A DNA stretch of 64,000 nt from Planctomycetota bacterium. GTDB taxonomy: Bacteria; Planctomycetota; Planctomycetia; Pirellulales; Pirellulaceae. Shown in pieces: positions 26,030 to 36,599 of the stretch (within the stretch, counting starts at the first letter, position 1; each line of letters opens with the position of its first letter). The notes under the pieces were generated by a model, which ran no database searches, was not told the DNA's origin, and saw only the letters and a list, made by a program, of their open reading frames with translations. The position numbers and the translations under genes were made by a program. The DNA is taken from the NCBI GenBank assembly GCA_026692845.1, contig JAPLNM010000053.1, positions 1 to 64,000 on the forward strand. Direction: 5' to 3'.

Positions 26030-29000
26030 AGCTTCTCAAGTGCTGCTTTGTCTTCTGGGAGCAGATAAACGTCACGAAGACCTTTTCGATCGATCATCGG
26101 TTTGACTCTCTCTGCTTCCTGGGTTTTACCGGCATTCACCAGGGCGATGTACCAGTGCAGAGCCGAGCGGGGATCCCCGCCGGCTTTGGTCGCTACGCTC
26201 AGAGCCTGGGCGGCTTCCTCGTAGCGTTTGAGCAGGATCAGCACGGTACCTTGGGTATCTAACAACACCGAATTGTTCGGCAGGATTGCGACGGCACGTT
26301 CGATATAACCAAGGGCTTCTTGGGCATTGTCGGGCGAGATTTCAATAAGGATATTGGCGATATTGTTCAAAGCAGTTGCATTTTTAGGCTCTTTCTCCGC
26401 AATCCTCTTAAAAACAGCCAGAGCTTCAGGGGTGGCTCTTTTAGATAGAAAGAAATCACCCATTGAGACCAGTGCGATCATGTCGATGTCCTGAGATTCG
26501 TCGAGCTTGGCTTTGAGCAATCCAACCAGAACTTGGACTTTCTCCTGATCGAACTGCAGACTCGTCACAACGCTTAAAATGATACTTGTGTCGAAGGGAG
26601 TCAGATTTAGCTCATCGATTTTCCCGGTGATCCTTCGCAAGGCGGCATTGCGGAGTCGCGAGATGTCGTGTCGCAATAAGGAATTGAGGTGTGTCTTGGC
26701 AATCTGGGGATTGTGGTCCAAGATGGCTTCAAAGGTTCGATCCGAATTTTCTTGATCTTCAATCACTTCAAAAAGGACGTTGGCAAAGGCCAGAGATTCG
26801 TCTGACAGAGTGCTCAAATCAAGGCTCGCCGAGTAGTCGATCTTGGCGGTTTGAGAGAACCAATCCAATACGACTTGGCGGGCCAGATCTTTTTGATCTT
26901 TGGCTTGATGCCACAGCGCTCTAATCAACGTTGTACTTCGAGAGTTGGGAGAGACAGACAAGAGCTTTCCAAGTTGAGATTCGACATCGTTGAGCCGATT
27001 GCGCTCGATGAGAAAGCTTATATAACTGCTGATATAGTTTTCATTTGGAGGAGTGCTCAATGCAGCTTGCAAAAGCGCCGAATCAGCGGCTGTTTGATAG
27101 GAACGCGTATCGGTGTTTTTGATATCGTCGCGATTCGACAGGTCGAGAAGGTAGCGGTTGATCACACCGAGTGTAAAGAGGACTTCGCTGGATGATTGAC
27201 TTCGGCCCGACGCGACGTCTTGAAGTTTCATGCGAGCTTTTTCCAGATCTGCATAAGATCTTTTGGACATGAGTAGTTTCGCGTACATCAAGCGGTCTTC
27301 GAGGGAATTTCCGAACGGGGGAACCGTCATCACTTCTTCGATCTGCACCCAGTCTTCCGGAGTGCCTCGATTGGCCAAGAGCATTGCAAGGCTATGGCGA
27401 ACTTCGCGTATTTCCGGTTTGTTTTTTGCCAGATTCATTAGGAATTCGACCGCTTGGGACTGTCGCCCACTTCGGATCATCGCCTCGGATTTGAGCAACC
27501 CATTTCTACCGACCTCGCCGCCGGTACTGATCGCTTTGTCGTAGCAATCCTCAGCGCGATCGAGATTGTTCAGGTATAGGAACATGTTCCCTAGCGTATT
27601 CCAGCGGTCATGTTCTGGAAGGAGGTTCTGGTCGGTTTCTACCGTCTGAGCGAGTGATTCGAGTTTCTCGGTTTGCCGTGTCACGGCGTAGTGTTGAAAC
27701 AGCGCACGAACCGAGTCGCATTGATCGGGTGCCAATTGCCTTGCTCGGATCAGGTACTGCTCGGCTTGCTCGATGCTCGCACCACGCTCCTGGGGATCCA
27801 TCGTCCGAGAGGTCCGTTCGATAACCTTCGCATACCAAGTCCAAGCCTGAGGATCCAGCGGTCGGGCTTCAGTCCCTAACCTAGCAATATCGAGCATATT
27901 GGTTTGATTTCGCTCCGAGAGCCTAAGTGCTACCGAGGCGATCCGGTTGGATTGGTTCGATACCTGTCCCAAGCGGGTGATGAATGTTTCGGCATCATCG
28001 AATCGTCCTTCTTGATAGAGAAGTTCGATCAATCGTTCGAAGACTCGGATATCATCGACCGAAAGCCCAACTGCGGTTTGGTAGGCCTTGATCGCTTTGG
28101 TGGGCTCCTTCATCTGCTCGCTGAGTGCACCGCGGAGAACGTATAAATAAGCCCATTCGGGGCGCATTTCTTCGATTTGCGTAATCAGTTCAATAACCGT
28201 TGAGGAATCGGGGCGTTCATCGAACAAGGATTTGGTAAGCAAACGCCGAGCCTTGGTGTATCGCCAAGCGGTTCCTTTCTCACCTTCGAGTTTTCGCAGT
28301 CGCAGTTCGGCTGATTGCATTACGACGTTCCAGCGATCCAACTCCGGAAGCGACTTAGATTTTTCCTGTTGCGAAATTTCCAAAGCATATTGCGGGAGTC
28401 GCAGCAAGTATTCACACAGATCGCTCATCACGGAAAAATTACTACCGCAAGCATCGCACAATTTCTCAACGCGGCTTGAAAAAGACTCGTCCAGAGGCAA
28501 GAGTCCAACGATAAATTGATTGAGTCGAACATTCGCTGGGAAATCCGCAAGTCGCTCGATAAGATAGTCGGTCCCTTGGCTGAGTTGTCCAGAGTTGACA
28601 AGTTGAGTTGCGTGCTCTAGGTGATAGTCCAACCCATCGGGGTTTTCCCCAAAGAGGATTTGCCGAACGATCTTTACGCTTTCCAGTTCACCCCATTGGC
28701 CGAGTAAACTGATCAAATTCGTCAAAAACAACTCTTGGTGGGGATTTTCCTGACTCAAAGCGATGAGCTTTGGTACCCACTGGGCAATCTGGTCCTTGCG
28801 TTTCGAGGGTGAGGATTTTCGCACATCAAAATCGGCCTGAAGGACATCCAAAAGATTGGTAAAAGCACTATCGAGTTTGTTGGCGATGGCCGATTCTCGA
28901 GCACGGTTCAAGGCAGTTTGGATGGACTTAATCTGGAATTCTTCAAGCGTTGCTCCAGAGTTCTGCATCAGCATTTGAAGCAGGGCCAACTGCATCCAAT

Positions 29001-30585
29001 CGCCTGGTTGTTTATCTTCGATCAAATCAAATTGTTTGATCGCCTCAGCAGTTCGATTCGACTTGACCAACGACTCGGCTGCTCCACGACGCAACCCGTC
29101 ATTCTTGGGTGCAAGCGCTAAGGCTCTGAGGTAGGCGATCGAGGCTTTGTCCCAATACCCAATTCTGCGAAAGGATTCGGCAGCAAAGGCTTGAATCCTA
29201 AATTCCGTGTTCATATCGCTCGACGCAGTGGTGACCAAAAGACTTTCAATCTGTTCATTGACAGCGACGAAATTGCCCTGAGAATCGTAATATTCAAGCC
29301 ACTGCTGTTTGACAGCCCTGAAGAACTCTACCTGTTGCGCAGGGTTCAATCGCGGACCGTCTTGTCGGAGCGTATCGTCGGCTTGCTTGAGCGCTTCAAG
29401 CGCTTTTTCAGGCTCATTGCTTCGGTTGTAGATCTGTGCGATTCGAAGGCGAAGATCAATCAACGGTGGTTCGCAAACGCGTATTCCATCTTCGAGCAAT
29501 TCAATCGCTCTATCTTTTTGATCCTTGACCAATGCCAATTCCGAAAGGGAGGCATAGGTGAAAGTCGAACGCATGCCGACGCCTTTTTTGATCTTCTCCA
29601 GGATTTCCTCTGCTTGATCGACCTGGGCACCGAATGAGTCCGTGTTGCCACCGCGTTTGGCGACGATCAACTTGGACATTTTATGAACAGCAGCTTGTTG
29701 TAAGATCGAGGTGTCATCAGGGAATTTCCCTAGTGCTTTTTCTATATCCTCGGCAGCTTTCTCCGGATCGATCTTCGAGAGTATCTGGTAATTGACCAAC
29801 CATGCATCAGGGGACTCTTGATTCTTCCCAATCATTTCGATCAGCTTAAATTTCATGAACGAACTTAACTCTTGAGAATCATATTTCGCAAGATTCGAAT
29901 TGCCCAGTCTCGTCGGATCCAGGATGCATGCGTTTCCAAGCAGCGCGGTCAATTCGACATCTCCATTAAGATTTCTTAGAGCCTCTTGCAGATGGTCGAC
30001 CGGATCGAGCTTGCATCGCTGAACGACCCAAGTGGCTGTACCGGGTAGGATTCTACCAATCGATGGGTCCTCCCTTGCGACCGCGACGTTGCGGTAACAG
30101 ATCAACGCAAGTTTCTTGTCTAAGTCCAGATCGATTTTGTCGGTTGCCAGTTTTGCGATTTGCTCGACGGCTTCACCGGCTCGCATCGCTTGAGACAAGT
30201 TATCAAAAAGTTTACCGCGAAGGCTTGGAAGCTTTTCCGCGAGTTCCGGATTCTGCTCGCAAGAAGCAATGGATTGGTAGAGCATGGGGATCAACATTTC
30301 AGAACTGAGTTTCGGCGCATCGGGATCGGCCATCAGTTCGGTCAACTCCACCTTTTGTCTGGGAGACTCAGGCCGGAAGACAATGAAACGGTTCAAGCTC
30401 TTGATGGTTTCTTCCTGATCGCCGGATCGCTTTGCCGATTCAATTTGCCCTAGAAGGTGTCCCTCGAGTCGGACGAGTTGTTGTCGATGTACAAAAAAGA
30501 AGGTGAATCCAACGATCAGCATCAAAACTAGGCTGATCAACACAGCCTTCCAATTTACCTGGTAGTCACTATCACTATCGAACAT
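26026..30585 (-). CDS. Giant membrane-anchored TPR protein (1519 residues)
   Basis: An N-terminal cytoplasmic stretch is followed by one transmembrane helix (about residues 14-32, AVLISLVLMLIVGFTFFFV), and then nearly 1480 residues of helical repeats facing the periplasm. Clear TPR units include EKALEALKQADDTL, DKASIAYLRALALAPKNDGL, TKAIKAYQTAVGLSVDD and, near the C-terminus, EALAVFKRIAEKEPKNATALNNIANIL and GYIERAVAILPNNSVLLDTQGTVL. There is no enzymatic domain. PrsT-type TPR proteins in exopolysaccharide or PEP-CTERM systems look similar, but no such genes are nearby. It is the last gene of the run alaC-hps-TPR with gaps of 48 and 44 bp, so it is probably cotranscribed. Confidence 0.88.
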   Translation of the reverse strand: MFDSDSDYQVNWKAVLISLVLMLIVGFTFFFVHRQQLVRLEGHLLGQIESAKRSGDQEETIKSLNRFIVFRPESPRQKVELTELMADPDAPKLSSEMLIPMLYQSIASCEQNPELAEKLPSLRGKLFDNLSQAMRAGEAVEQIAKLATDKIDLDLDKKLALICYRNVAVAREDPSIGRILPGTATWVVQRCKLDPVDHLQEALRNLNGDVELTALLGNACILDPTRLGNSNLAKYDSQELSSFMKFKLIEMIGKNQESPDAWLVNYQILSKIDPEKAAEDIEKALGKFPDDTSILQQAAVHKMSKLIVAKRGGNTDSFGAQVDQAEEILEKIKKGVGMRSTFTYASLSELALVKDQKDRAIELLEDGIRVCEPPLIDLRLRIAQIYNRSNEPEKALEALKQADDTLRQDGPRLNPAQQVEFFRAVKQQWLEYYDSQGNFVAVNEQIESLLVTTASSDMNTEFRIQAFAAESFRRIGYWDKASIAYLRALALAPKNDGLRRGAAESLVKSNRTAEAIKQFDLIEDKQPGDWMQLALLQMLMQNSGATLEEFQIKSIQTALNRARESAIANKLDSAFTNLLDVLQADFDVRKSSPSKRKDQIAQWVPKLIALSQENPHQELFLTNLISLLGQWGELESVKIVRQILFGENPDGLDYHLEHATQLVNSGQLSQGTDYLIERLADFPANVRLNQFIVGLLPLDESFSSRVEKLCDACGSNFSVMSDLCEYLLRLPQYALEISQQEKSKSLPELDRWNVVMQSAELRLRKLEGEKGTAWRYTKARRLLTKSLFDERPDSSTVIELITQIEEMRPEWAYLYVLRGALSEQMKEPTKAIKAYQTAVGLSVDDIRVFERLIELLYQEGRFDDAETFITRLGQVSNQSNRIASVALRLSERNQTNMLDIARLGTEARPLDPQAWTWYAKVIERTSRTMDPQERGASIEQAEQYLIRARQLAPDQCDSVRALFQHYAVTRQTEKLESLAQTVETDQNLLPEHDRWNTLGNMFLYLNNLDRAEDCYDKAISTGGEVGRNGLLKSEAMIRSGRQSQAVEFLMNLAKNKPEIREVRHSLAMLLANRGTPEDWVQIEEVMTVPPFGNSLEDRLMYAKLLMSKRSYADLEKARMKLQDVASGRSQSSSEVLFTLGVINRYLLDLSNRDDIKNTDTRSYQTAADSALLQAALSTPPNENYISSYISFLIERNRLNDVESQLGKLLSVSPNSRSTTLIRALWHQAKDQKDLARQVVLDWFSQTAKIDYSASLDLSTLSDESLAFANVLFEVIEDQENSDRTFEAILDHNPQIAKTHLNSLLRHDISRLRNAALRRITGKIDELNLTPFDTSIILSVVTSLQFDQEKVQVLVGLLKAKLDESQDIDMIALVSMGDFFLSKRATPEALAVFKRIAEKEPKNATALNNIANILIEISPDNAQEALGYIERAVAILPNNSVLLDTQGTVLILLKRYEEAAQALSVATKAGGDPRSALHWYIALVNAGKTQEAERVKPMIDRKGLRDVYLLPEDKAALEKL

Positions 30586-30629
30586 GGAAACTCACTCTTC
30601 GGATCGGAAAATCAACCAAGGCAATTTGT

Positions 30630-31343
30630 CTAAACACGTTCTCGCCGGAGCGGAACATCGCCATACCCATGAACTTCTTGACAGATTTTTCGCAGCACAC
30701 CCATCGGATCGTTCGAGGCCTGCGAGAATCGATCGCTATCGATCACCAACGGAGCACCGATGACGACCAATGGGGCTCCGAACCTTGGAGTGCTAATCGC
30801 CTGTTCGAGAGTCAATCCTCCAACGGCTTGCACAGGGACCGAAACGGCGCGAACAACCTCTTGAAGTTGATCCATCGGGTTGGGAGCCCGCCGCCCCGAT
30901 GCGGCGATCCCTCGACGCTCGTCGTACCCAATATGATGGATGACATAATCGCAGCCGAGGTCTTCCAATCGCTTGGCACCTTCGACCATCGATTCGCAGC
31001 CAAGATTATCCCCCATGACTCCGATTCCGTAGTCTTTGCCAGCCTTGGCGACACACTTAATCGTCTCCTCATGAGCCCGGGCCATGACCACCACATGCGT
31101 CGCCCCAGCTTGAGCCATCATCTGGGCCTCCAAATAACCTCCATCCATGGTTTTCAGATCCGCAACGATCGGAACTCCTGGAAAACGCTCCCTTAGACCA
31201 CGGATTGCACGAAGCCCCTCGGCTAATATCAATGGCGTTCCAGCTTCAAGCCAATCGACCCCAACGGCCATCGCTTGCTCGGCCGTGGCTAACGCTTCTT
31301 CTAGATTGGTCAAGTCAAGAGAAATCTGAACCTTGGGTAACAT
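30630..31343 (-). CDS. 3-hexulose-6-phosphate synthase-like protein (OMP decarboxylase superfamily)
   Basis: This 237-residue TIM-barrel protein starts with PKVQISLDLTNLEEAL and contains VADLKTMDGGYLEAQMMAQAGA, the hallmark of the HPS/KGPDC group (DxKxxD catalytic set). HPS joins formaldehyde and ribulose 5-phosphate. Late loops (VQAVGGLTLEQA, LVVIGAPLVIDSD) bind the sugar phosphate. The related 3-keto-L-gulonate 6-phosphate decarboxylases share the scaffold, so the substrate is not proven. HPS is favoured because fae and an mfnF homologue are in the same window, pointing to H4MPT-linked formaldehyde handling. No 6-phospho-3-hexuloisomerase gene is adjacent. It lies between an alaC-like gene and the giant TPR gene. 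Confidence 0.78.
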   Translation of the reverse strand: MLPKVQISLDLTNLEEALATAEQAMAVGVDWLEAGTPLILAEGLRAIRGLRERFPGVPIVADLKTMDGGYLEAQMMAQAGATHVVVMARAHEETIKCVAKAGKDYGIGVMGDNLGCESMVEGAKRLEDLGCDYVIHHIGYDERRGIAASGRRAPNPMDQLQEVVRAVSVPVQAVGGLTLEQAISTPRFGAPLVVIGAPLVIDSDRFSQASNDPMGVLRKICQEVHGYGDVPLRRERV

Positions 31344-31391
31344 CGTTCTACTTCTTTGCTTCTTACCGAAAACTAACAGAACCCAAAGGAC

Positions 31392-32615
31392 CTATACCGA
31401 TTGCAACTGGGCCGGAGCGGTTCGATCCAAACAAGCTCCAATGTGCCTTACAGCCTGCCGCAACCGAGCCTCGTTTTCCACCAAAGACATCCGAAGATAG
31501 CCCTCTCCAGATGGGCCAAACCCACCCCCAGGACTGACCGCCACATTCCCCTTCTCCAATAGCATCATCGCAAAATCGATCGAGTTCATCTGCGAAGCCC
31601 AAGGCTCAGGAATCTTCGCCCAAACGAACATACCCGCGCGAGGAGTTGGTGCCTCCCAGCCCAGGCGCCGCAACCCCTCAAGCAGTACGTCGCGTCGTCC
31701 TTGATAAATCCGCGACTGCTTCTCAACGGTCGCTTCGGTGTCCCGAAGAGCCACAATCGCGGCGATTTGGATCGCCTGGAACATCCCGTAATCGTAATAA
31801 CCTTTGATCGTTGCCAAGCCACGAATCATCTCGGAGTTGCCTGCGCAAAAGCCAACTCGCCATCCGGCCATGTTGTAGCCCTTGCTCATGGTCGTAAACT
31901 CGACCCCAACATCCTTGGCCCCAGGAGCCGAAAGGAACGATGGAGGGACGTAACCATCGTAGGCAACATCCGCATAAGCGAAGTCGCTGATGACCATCAA
32001 TCCATAACGCTTGGCTAACTTGACGACCTCGACGTAAAACTCAGGTTCGACGGTGACCGTCGAGGGATTGTGCGGATAATTGATGATCAGCAATTTGGGC
32101 TTGGGGTAAAAATGCTCGCAGGTATAAGCGATATTCTTTAGGTACCGATCGGTATCCGAGACGTCCAAAGCCACCACGTTGCCCGAAGCAAGGATCACAC
32201 CGTACATGTGCACAGGAAAGAAGGGAGCAGGTATGATCGCTGTGTCGCCTGCCCCAATAAGACTCAAAAGCATGTGCGAGAAACCCTCTTTGGATCCCAG
32301 GCATACGATCGCCTCGGATTCCGGGTCCAATCGCACCCCGTACTTGCGCAAGTACTTGCTGGTCAACTCCCGACGAAGATTCAAAATCCCATTGGCCTTC
32401 GAGTAGCCATGATTTCGAACATCCGTGGCGGCCTCGGCTAGCTTCTCGGTGACCAAAGGATCGGGCGGATCACTCGGATTGCCCATCCCTAAATCGATCA
32501 CATCCTGCCCGGACCTTCGTTTCTGGTACAGCAGGTTGTTGATTCGACCAAAGAGGTACGGTGGAAGCCGGTGGACTCGGGGTGCAAACTCGACCTTAAA
32601 CGGCGCGTCTTTCAT
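31392..32615 (-). CDS. PLP-dependent aminotransferase, AlaC / LL-diaminopimelate aminotransferase-like
   Basis: The 407-residue class I/II aminotransferase opens with [22 protein letters not shown] and [16 protein letters not shown], the AlaC-type start. PLP contacts are visible in [18 protein letters not shown] and the lysine region [13 protein letters not shown] (Schiff-base Lys in MSKGYN). AlaC makes alanine from pyruvate and glutamate; close relatives make LL-diaminopimelate. The sequence alone does not separate these. It is the first gene of a three-gene run with hps and the giant TPR gene. The 165 bp upstream, before rpoD, hold a 12-bp inverted repeat (32624 and 32733). Confidence 0.87.
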   Translation of the reverse strand: MKDAPFKVEFAPRVHRLPPYLFGRINNLLYQKRRSGQDVIDLGMGNPSDPPDPLVTEKLAEAATDVRNHGYSKANGILNLRRELTSKYLRKYGVRLDPESEAIVCLGSKEGFSHMLLSLIGAGDTAIIPAPFFPVHMYGVILASGNVVALDVSDTDRYLKNIAYTCEHFYPKPKLLIINYPHNPSTVTVEPEFYVEVVKLAKRYGLMVISDFAYADVAYDGYVPPSFLSAPGAKDVGVEFTTMSKGYNMAGWRVGFCAGNSEMIRGLATIKGYYDYGMFQAIQIAAIVALRDTEATVEKQSRIYQGRRDVLLEGLRRLGWEAPTPRAGMFVWAKIPEPWASQMNSIDFAMMLLEKGNVAVSPGGGFGPSGEGYLRMSLVENEARLRQAVRHIGACLDRTAPAQLQSV

Positions 32616-32623
32616 GTTTCTTG

Positions 32624-32744
32624 CATTGGGGAATCACGGAATCGTCCAAATTGCCGCCGACGATGCTCGCCGGCTGGATCGTATCCGATAAGCATAAGCC
32701 AGAGCATTCCGACCGGATAGGTCCGCGTTAGAGATTCCCCAATG
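32624..32744. repeat. 12-bp inverted repeat flanking ~97 bp in the rpoD-alaC gap
   Basis: CATTGGGGAATC at 32624-32635 and its exact complement GATTCCCCAATG at 32733-32744 bracket 97 bases. The pair lies wholly between the end of rpoD and the start of the alaC-like gene. It could be the base of a structured 5' leader or the termini of a small decayed element. No T tract follows, so it is not an obvious terminator. Confidence 0.55.
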
Positions 32745-32780
32745 AATTAACGGTTTGCGAGGGTCCTGAGCACTTGGCGA

Positions 32781-34478
32781 TCAAGCCACATTCTTGAGAA
32801 AACCCTCGAGCATCCCGGCCCGGACCGGATTTTGGAGTTTGGCCACCGCCTTGGACTCGATCTGTCGGACGCGCTCGCGTGTTACCTTGAACATCCTCCC
32901 GACCTCCTCAAGGGTATAGGAAAACCCGTCGGTCAGCCCGTAACGAAGTCGGATGATCTCCCGCTCGCGGTAGGTGAGGGTTTTGAGCAAAGAGTCGATT
33001 CGGTCCCTGAGAATTCCATTGTTGGCGTTCCGGGCCGGATTGTCGCTCGAGGGATCCTTGAGAAACTCTCCCAAAACGTTGTCCTCTCCCTCCCCGACGG
33101 GCCGGTCAAGGCTGACCGGTCCGCGTCCGATGTCCATGACTCGCTGCACATCCTCGATTTGCAGGTCCAAAAACTCCGAAAGCTCCAGAGCCGTGGGCTC
33201 TCGCTGAAACTCATGGGTCAGGACCTTTTGAGCCTGCCGAAGCTTGCTAAGCATATCGATCATGTGAACCGGGATTCGAATCGTGCGCGCTTGGTCGGCG
33301 ATCGAACGGGTGATGGCCTGGCGGATCCACCAAGTCGCATACGTGGAGAATTTAAAGCCACGGCGATACTCGTACTTATCGACAGCTCGCATCAGACCGG
33401 TGTTTCCCTCTTGGATCAGATCCAGGAAACTCATGCCGCGATTGCGATACTTCTTGGCTATCGACACGACCAAACGGAGATTACCACTGGAAAGTTGACG
33501 CTTGACGGCCTCATACTCTTTATAGCTTTTGCGGAACTCTTCGACGCGCCGACGCAAGGACCTGGGACTCTCTTGGGTCGTCATGATCAGTTGCCTGAGT
33601 TCCCCGAGGCAACGCTCGAGCTCAAGGGGTTGGGTCCCTTGGTCTCTTAGATCGGCGATCCGCTCGGAAAGATAATCCATGCGTTGCGAGAATTGTTCGA
33701 GCTGCCGCATCAAGGGGATCACGCGCCTGGACCGCAGCGAAAGCTCTTCGACCAACACCAGCGATTTATTCCGACGGCGTTGGTATTGAAGCTTGCAGCT
33801 TGCTTTAACACCCTCCGAGGAGCTTTTGCGCACAACGATCTGAAAATCGCGACGATTCTGCTCGATCAGATGATCCAAGGTCCCCAAATTCGTAGGCAAC
33901 CTTCCGCTGATCTGCTCCTTGGTCAACTGTTCGGTAAGCGAAACTTTGATGGTCCGGTCAAAAGGCAAAATACCCGCAGCCACCTTGCGCAGGATCTCGA
34001 CGGTATGCCTGAGCGCATAGTCGTTGCCCAAAACCGCTCGCCGGAATTTGCGCCTGGTGATTTCAATCTTCTTTGCCAAGGCGATCTCTTGCTCGCGATT
34101 CAGAAGCGGAATTTGGCACATCTGCGACAGATACAATCGGACCGGATCGCTGGTCATCGAACTGCGCGACGCGGGGCTTGCCTCAAGCTGCGGCAACTCC
34201 GAGTGCGAATCCTCTCCTCGGTAGACGCTTAACTTCAGGGGCTTGGAAACCACCGCATTTCGAGTAGGGATCGAGGATCCTGCGGCCTGAGTATTCGGGA
34301 GTTCCGAAGACTCGACGATTTCGATCCCGATTCGATCGAGAGCCACAAACAACTCGTCGAGTTTCTCGGCCGTGCTGGCTTCGTCAGGAAGGTAGTTGCT
34401 GACTTGCTCATACGTCAAATAACCTTGATTGCGTCCCAACTCGACGAGTTGACTAAGGTCCTTCGTTTGGCTTTCCAT
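32781..34478 (-). CDS. rpoD: Primary sigma factor RpoD (sigma-70)
   Basis: The protein has all regions of a housekeeping sigma factor. Region 1.1 is [21 protein letters not shown], region 1.2 is [21 protein letters not shown], regions 2.3-2.4 include [18 protein letters not shown], region 3 contains [14 protein letters not shown], and the region 4.2 helix-turn-helix is [20 protein letters not shown]. It directs RNA polymerase to -35/-10 promoters. The likely start is ATG 34478, preceded by AAAGGAGTGGAG; the frame also opens at 34511. It follows dnaG directly, the classic dnaG-rpoD order of the macromolecular-synthesis operon (rpsU is not present here). Confidence 0.96.
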   Translation of the reverse strand: MESQTKDLSQLVELGRNQGYLTYEQVSNYLPDEASTAEKLDELFVALDRIGIEIVESSELPNTQAAGSSIPTRNAVVSKPLKLSVYRGEDSHSELPQLEASPASRSSMTSDPVRLYLSQMCQIPLLNREQEIALAKKIEITRRKFRRAVLGNDYALRHTVEILRKVAAGILPFDRTIKVSLTEQLTKEQISGRLPTNLGTLDHLIEQNRRDFQIVVRKSSSEGVKASCKLQYQRRRNKSLVLVEELSLRSRRVIPLMRQLEQFSQRMDYLSERIADLRDQGTQPLELERCLGELRQLIMTTQESPRSLRRRVEEFRKSYKEYEAVKRQLSSGNLRLVVSIAKKYRNRGMSFLDLIQEGNTGLMRAVDKYEYRRGFKFSTYATWWIRQAITRSIADQARTIRIPVHMIDMLSKLRQAQKVLTHEFQREPTALELSEFLDLQIEDVQRVMDIGRGPVSLDRPVGEGEDNVLGEFLKDPSSDNPARNANNGILRDRIDSLLKTLTYREREIIRLRYGLTDGFSYTLEEVGRMFKVTRERVRQIESKAVAKLQNPVRAGMLEGFLKNVA

Positions 34479-34546
34479 CTGCTCCACTCCTTTGGATTTT
34501 CGAAAAAACATGGCGACGACCGGACTTCCATGTCCAGTCGCTGGGT

Positions 34547-36412
34547 CTACGGTTGCTCGATCTTGTGCTTGAGTTGCGCTTGGCGTATGAGCGACTCGAG
34601 CAGATCGATTTGTGTTTGGTCATCGAGCGAGCGATCTTCCAATGCATCGCGTTGGGATCGCACAGGGTCGGATCCGTCTTGGATCGCCCATCGCTCACAG
34701 AGCGACTCGAGTCGCGCATGGGCATCCATGGTCGACTTCGATGCCTTGACGATCGCTTGCTCTTGGATCGTCACAAGGATGTTTTTCAGGGAAGGATCCT
34801 CGGTAGCCGTCAGCACACTTTGAAAATCCAACGCATGGCCATCGAGTTCCAATTCCAAATACAGTTGGAAAATGGCAAGCGATGTCGGCGATGTCATATG
34901 CTCAGGCGCTATACGCTCGATGGCCATAGGAACCAATTCGGTATGCAGGACCAAGATTTCGATAAGCTCGAGTTCGCTCGGTGAAAGTGCCGAAAAGCTA
35001 TGCTCGATCGATTGAGTCTGTTGTTCCTGAACCGCAGCCGACTCGACCGCCTCAGAACGGCCCACCCAACGCTTGGCTTGCTTGCGTAAATCATCAAGCC
35101 TGAGACCTAGCTGGGGCTTAGAGACGCCGAACTGGCGACTGAGCCTGGCCATGATCTGCTCGATACGCAACGCGGTCCGCGAATCGGACTGACTCGACTC
35201 GGGGATCTTGGCAAGCGAGCTCAAGACGCTATCGAGCGCCGTGGTTGCACGATGGGTATCGAGCAACGGATCAAAACCTTGACAAGCCGTCCGAATTTTG
35301 AACTCCAAGGCATCGACGGCCTGGGGAATCAATTCCCGCATCGACTCCCCACCGTAGCGCAACAAATAGTCGCAAGGATCGAGCTGCTCGGGCAACGAGA
35401 GTATCCGCAAATCCATCGCCTCGGAAAGAAACAGCTCAAGGATTTCCCCAGTCCGCTTCTGTCCAGCTTGGTCCCCATCGAGCATCAAAACGACCGAATC
35501 GCAATAACGTTTGAGCAGCCGAATGTGGTTTTCGGTCAAAGCCGTTCCGCAACAAGCCACCGCGTTGTCGATTCCGTGCTGATGGGCCATCATCACATCG
35601 GTATAGCCCTCGACAACCAAAGCCACACGCCCCTTGGCAATCGAGTCCTTGGCAAAGTTCAACCCGTAAAGCGTTTGGTTCTTCTGATAAAGCCTCGTCT
35701 CGCTGCAGTTGATGTACTTGGCCGAATCGCTCGGTGCCCCAGGAAGCACTCGCCCCCCGAGCGCAATGGGCCGCGATTGCGGGTCGTAAATCGGGAATAT
35801 CAACCGATCGCGAAACCGATCGTACCGCGAGTCATTCGTTCCCCTAGCAAGCAAACCGACTTTTTCCAACGCATCCAAAGAAACCTTCGCTGCCACGGCG
35901 CGATCGGCAAGCCAACTCCAAGACTCCGGAGCATAACCAAGGCCAAATCGCTCCACATACGATGCCTCAAGCCCCCGGCCCTGAACATACTCGCGAGCAA
36001 GCTGCGCTCCGGGACTGTGATTCAAACACGCTCGAAACTCACCGACTGCCCACTCCAAAGCCCGGTACAACTCACGTTTATCTCCGGCCGAAGCCCCCTG
36101 ACGCTGCGATGCGGCCGTATCGATCACGATCCCAGCCTTGTCGGCCAAGTACTGCAAGGCCTCAGGGAAATTCAACCCCTCTCGCTGCATCACAAAACTA
36201 AAGACATCCCCACCAACATCGCACACCCAACACTTCCAACTCTGGCGCTCAGGGTTGATCTGCATGCTCGGTTTTCGGTCGTCGTGGAACGGACAACGGG
36301 CCACAAAATTTCGACCCTGGCGTCGTACCTCCGAATACCCCGCAATGATCTCGACAATGTTGACCGCCAGACGGACTCGCTCCTTGGTCTGATTGTCAAA
36401 AGTTGTGTTCAT
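34547..36412 (-). CDS. dnaG: DNA primase
   Basis: The 621-residue product has the three DnaG domains. The N-terminal zinc finger is C40-x2-H43 ... C61-x2-C64 (CPFH and CWVC). Next is the primase core with [13 protein letters not shown] and ALGGRVLPG, then the TOPRIM region [16 protein letters not shown] with [10 protein letters not shown]. The C-terminal part (from about 440) is the helicase-interacting domain and is poorly conserved. DnaG makes RNA primers at replication forks with DnaB. It is followed by rpoD on the same strand (68 bp gap to the chosen rpoD start). Upstream are 187 bp before the DUF1559 gene, which should hold its promoter. Confidence 0.95.
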   Translation of the reverse strand: MNTTFDNQTKERVRLAVNIVEIIAGYSEVRRQGRNFVARCPFHDDRKPSMQINPERQSWKCWVCDVGGDVFSFVMQREGLNFPEALQYLADKAGIVIDTAASQRQGASAGDKRELYRALEWAVGEFRACLNHSPGAQLAREYVQGRGLEASYVERFGLGYAPESWSWLADRAVAAKVSLDALEKVGLLARGTNDSRYDRFRDRLIFPIYDPQSRPIALGGRVLPGAPSDSAKYINCSETRLYQKNQTLYGLNFAKDSIAKGRVALVVEGYTDVMMAHQHGIDNAVACCGTALTENHIRLLKRYCDSVVLMLDGDQAGQKRTGEILELFLSEAMDLRILSLPEQLDPCDYLLRYGGESMRELIPQAVDALEFKIRTACQGFDPLLDTHRATTALDSVLSSLAKIPESSQSDSRTALRIEQIMARLSRQFGVSKPQLGLRLDDLRKQAKRWVGRSEAVESAAVQEQQTQSIEHSFSALSPSELELIEILVLHTELVPMAIERIAPEHMTSPTSLAIFQLYLELELDGHALDFQSVLTATEDPSLKNILVTIQEQAIVKASKSTMDAHARLESLCERWAIQDGSDPVRSQRDALEDRSLDDQTQIDLLESLIRQAQLKHKIEQP

Positions 36413-36599
36413 GGGAAATCCGGTGTTTACAAACGGGCGGAGTTTTTGGTATTTCCAACTCCAGGACCTTTGCAGCGTTTCGACCTTGACCGAGCGCTGC
36501 GCGATGAGGGCAAAGAGTATCTGCGATCGAAATCCCCCAAGTCAACATCAGTCGACTTGCTTTGCCTGGGATTGGAATTTTTCTTTTTCCAATCTGAAC

